Program-made: the position numbers and the translations under genes | In this document: in pieces, positions 61,989-64,000 of the stretch | Layout of the letters: every line of letters starts with the position of its first letter | Numbering within the stretch: position 1 is the stretch's first letter | Source: DAOVRD01 sp964521715 | GTDB taxonomy: Bacteria; Planctomycetota; Brocadiia; SM23-32 | Direction of reading: 5' to 3' | DNA: 64,000 nucleotides | Assembly: GCA_964521715.1 (NCBI GenBank) | Contig: CAZFSS010000012.1 | Span: 1-64,000 of the forward strand | The notes under the pieces: model-generated | What the model was told of the DNA's origin: nothing | The model's input: the letters and a program-made list of their open reading frames with translations, nothing else | The model's database searches: none

Positions 61989-63617
61989 ATGGCTCCGAAA
62001 CAGCTGATGTACAGCGACCAGGCCCGAAACAAGATCCTCAAGGGCGTGCAGAAGCTCGCCGCCGCCGTCCGCGTGACCATGGGGCCCACAGGCCGCACCG
62101 TCGTGCTGCAGAGAAGCTACGGCGGACCGAAAGTGACCAAGGACGGCGTGACCGTAGCCAAAGAGATCGAGCTGCCCGACAGCTTCGAGAGCATGGGCGC
62201 CAAGATGGTCAACGAGGTGGCCAGCAAGACCAGCGATGATGCCGGCGACGGCACGACCACCGCTACCGTGCTGGCCGAGCTGATCTACCGCGAGGGCCTC
62301 AGGGCCGTCACCGCCGGCGCCAATCCCATGAGCGTCCGGCGCGGCATCGAGGAGGCCGTTCGGGCCGTCGTCGACGAGCTCGTCGCGAAAAGCCACCCCG
62401 TCGCCAGCAGGGAGGACATCGCTCACGTCGCCTCGATCAGCGCCAACAATGACCGCGAGATCGGCGACCTGCTGGCCGACGCCGTCGAGAAGGTCGGCAA
62501 GGACGGCGTCATCACCGTTGAGGAGAGCAACACCCTCGAGACCAAGCTGGAGTTCGTCGAGGGAATGCAGTTCGACAAGGGCTACCTGTCGCCCTATTTC
62601 ATCACCACCGCGGAGGAGATGCAGGCCGAACTGCAGGACGCCTACGTCCTGATCTACCAGCAGAAGCTCAGCAGCGTCCGCGACATGATCCCCCTGCTGG
62701 AGAAGGTGGCCGGCGCGGGCAAGCCCCTGCTCGTCGTCGCCGAGGACGTCGAGGGCGAGACGCTCGCCCTCCTGGTAGTCAACAAGCTCCGCGGCCTGCT
62801 GCCCTGCTGCGCGGTCAAGGCGCCCGGATTCGGCGAGAGAAGGAAGTCCATGCTGGGAGACCTGGCCGTCGTCACCGGCGGCAGGTTCATCAGCGAGGAC
62901 CTGGGCGTGAAGCTCGAGAGCCTGCAGCTCAGCGACCTGGGCAAGGCCAAACGCATCGTCGTAACCAAGGACGATACGACCATCGTCGAGGGAGCGGGCA
63001 AGCCGTCCGACATCAAGGCCCGCATCGACCAGGTCCGAATGCAGATAGACCAGAGCACCAGCGACTACGACCGGGAGAAACTGCAGGAACGCCTCGCGAA
63101 GCTGAGCGGCGGCGTCGCCATCGTGCGCGTCGGCGCGGCCACTGAGGCCGAGATGGCGGAGAAGAAGGCCCGGGTGGAGGACGCGCTGCACGCCACCCGC
63201 GCCGCCGCCGAGGAGGGCGTGATCCCGGGCGGCGGCGCCATCCTGGTGCGCTGCAAGGACGCCGTTATGAAGCGCCGCGAGCGGCTGCGTGGCGACGAGA
63301 AGATCGGAGCCGACATCATCGCCAAAGCACTCGAAGCGCCCCTCATGACCATAGCGGAGAACACGGGCCTCAACGGCGCCGTTGTCGTGGCCGAGGTGCT
63401 GGAGCGGGAGGAAGGGATCGGCTTCGATGCCAACACGTCCCAGTACGTGGACATGGTCAAGGCCGGCATCATCGATCCCACCAAAGTGGTCCGCACGGCG
63501 CTGGAGAACGCCGCCAGCATCGGCGCGCTGATGCTCACGACCGAGGCGCTCGTGACGGAGATCGAGGAGGAAGACGAGGAAGGAGGCGCCGCGACACCCG
63601 AGGGCGCAGTGCGCTGA
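61989..63617 (+). CDS. groEL: Chaperonin GroEL paralogue 2, canonical active site
   Basis: 542 residues. Asp52, Asp87, Tyr199, Tyr203, Phe204 and Asp398 (codon at 63180-63182; KARVEDALHATRAA) are all present, so this should be the active folding chaperonin. The C-terminal GGM repeats are missing and replaced by an acidic tail (EEEDEEGG...). GGAGGA (61977-61982) is 6 nt before the ATG. Clearly divergent from GroEL1 over its whole length, so an old duplication or a separate acquisition. Confidence 0.96.
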   Translation: MAPKQLMYSDQARNKILKGVQKLAAAVRVTMGPTGRTVVLQRSYGGPKVTKDGVTVAKEIELPDSFESMGAKMVNEVASKTSDDAGDGTTTATVLAELIYREGLRAVTAGANPMSVRRGIEEAVRAVVDELVAKSHPVASREDIAHVASISANNDREIGDLLADAVEKVGKDGVITVEESNTLETKLEFVEGMQFDKGYLSPYFITTAEEMQAELQDAYVLIYQQKLSSVRDMIPLLEKVAGAGKPLLVVAEDVEGETLALLVVNKLRGLLPCCAVKAPGFGERRKSMLGDLAVVTGGRFISEDLGVKLESLQLSDLGKAKRIVVTKDDTTIVEGAGKPSDIKARIDQVRMQIDQSTSDYDREKLQERLAKLSGGVAIVRVGAATEAEMAEKKARVEDALHATRAAAEEGVIPGGGAILVRCKDAVMKRRERLRGDEKIGADIIAKALEAPLMTIAENTGLNGAVVVAEVLEREEGIGFDANTSQYVDMVKAGIIDPTKVVRTALENAASIGALMLTTEALVTEIEEEDEEGGAATPEGAVR

Positions 63618-63714
63618 GGCTCGTCCGCCCCGTCGCCCGGGGCGCGTCCGTTGCCGTGCTGCGGCGACGATCCCGGCGGGGCCTTGACCTTCACTGTCTG
63701 AACGCAAAGGTCCG

Positions 63715-63737
63715 AGGGCTGCCGTCCGGGCAGCCCT
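63715..63737 (+). terminator. Terminator after the groE genes
   Basis: AGGGCTGCC-GTCCG-GGCAGCCCT, perfect 9-bp stem followed by TGCATTT, about 100 nt after the groEL2 stop. Confidence 0.5.
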
Positions 63738-63795
63738 TGCATTTGGGGGCCCGGCCTGGCGGCAGAGCCTGGCCTTCGCGGAGCGTGGGTCGTCC

Positions 63796-64000
63796 ATGGC
63801 GGAGCGCGACTACTACGAGATCCTTGGGGTCGGCTCGGACGCCTCCCCGGAGGAGATCAAGAAGGCCTACCGCCAGATGGCCCTGAAGCACCACCCCGAC
63901 CGCAACCCCGGGGACCCGGCGGCCGCCGAGAGGTTCAAGGAGGCCGCCGAAGCATACGAAGTGCTCGGCAGTGAAGAAACCCGGCGCCGCTACGACCTCT
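63796..64000 (+). CDS. dnaJ: Chaperone DnaJ, 5' part (runs off the window)
   Basis: 68 residues visible. J domain: RDYYEILGVGSDASPEEIKKAYR, then the HPD motif (KHHPDRNPGD) and EAYEVLGSEETRRRYDL. It stimulates DnaK. A full DnaJ or a shorter J-domain protein cannot be told apart from this part. No strong Shine-Dalgarno is visible before the ATG. It follows the terminator-like hairpin, so it may have its own promoter. Confidence 0.9.
   Translation, partial: MAERDYYEILGVGSDASPEEIKKAYRQMALKHHPDRNPGDPAAAERFKEAAEAYEVLGSEETRRRYDL

Overview
This is a 64-kb stretch of high-GC chromosome from a diderm (LPS-bearing) bacterium. It is densely coded on both strands, and almost everything is housekeeping or cell-envelope function. 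I infer a Planctomycetota-like (PVC or neighbouring) lineage, with moderate confidence. The reasons are a fused AroD-AroE, a single-chain SecDF, a MutS2 without an Smr domain, an MnmE-like GTPase without its C-terminal cysteine motif, a zinc-ribbon Ser/Thr kinase, a membrane protein with a pseudopilin-like tail, and an in-frame heptad element in a polymerase gene that translates to an SAFRIP-type peptide. No gene in the window is a direct taxonomic marker.

Layout. 1-12.7 kb: TsaC/YrdC, tRNA-Phe, alaS, a TetR-regulated RND efflux operon (regulator, outer-membrane lipoprotein, adaptor, pump) and mutS2. 12.7-16.8 kb: a fur-feoA-feoB iron operon with a Fur box over the fur start, converging on the MnmE-like gene. 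16.8-23.7 kb: DAHP synthase, M16 peptidase, SagB-type nitroreductase, guaB and PBP2. 23.7-27.5 kb: an MscS channel fused to a ParB-like domain, flanked by two members of one repeat family, then recJ. 27.5-34.7 kb: a two-component system followed by an envelope cluster (ICMT-like methyltransferase, small membrane protein, GT2, LpxB-N-domain protein, ArnT-like GT-C enzyme, membrane-anchored phosphoesterase). 34.7-38.1 kb: a DnaE-type polymerase. 38.3-47 kb: a large membrane protein, DUF72, pyrD-pyrK, two TSUP transporters, a DUF374 acyltransferase and a membrane GT2. 47.2-57 kb: phosphoesterase, aroDE, secDF, a HAD phosphatase, accA, ribD and a HhH-GPD glycosylase. 57-64 kb: Ser/Thr kinase, tRNA-Met, groEL1-groES-groEL2 and the start of dnaJ.

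Readable sigma70-type promoters (TTGnnn, about 17 bp, TAnnnT) precede many genes and settle several start codons. Three of them (fur, recJ, pyrD) place the predicted transcription start only 3-5 nt before the start codon. The points most worth following up are GroEL1, which carries Asn at the position of the catalytic Asp398 beside a normal GroEL2; the MscS-ParB fusion and its flanking repeats; the RND pump with Asn-Asn in place of the TM4 proton-relay aspartates; the SecDF with an enlarged repeat-built periplasmic region; and accA, which seems to lack a conventional start codon. Sigma70 promoters and hairpins were found by eye and are inferences; protein family calls rest on motifs in the translations.
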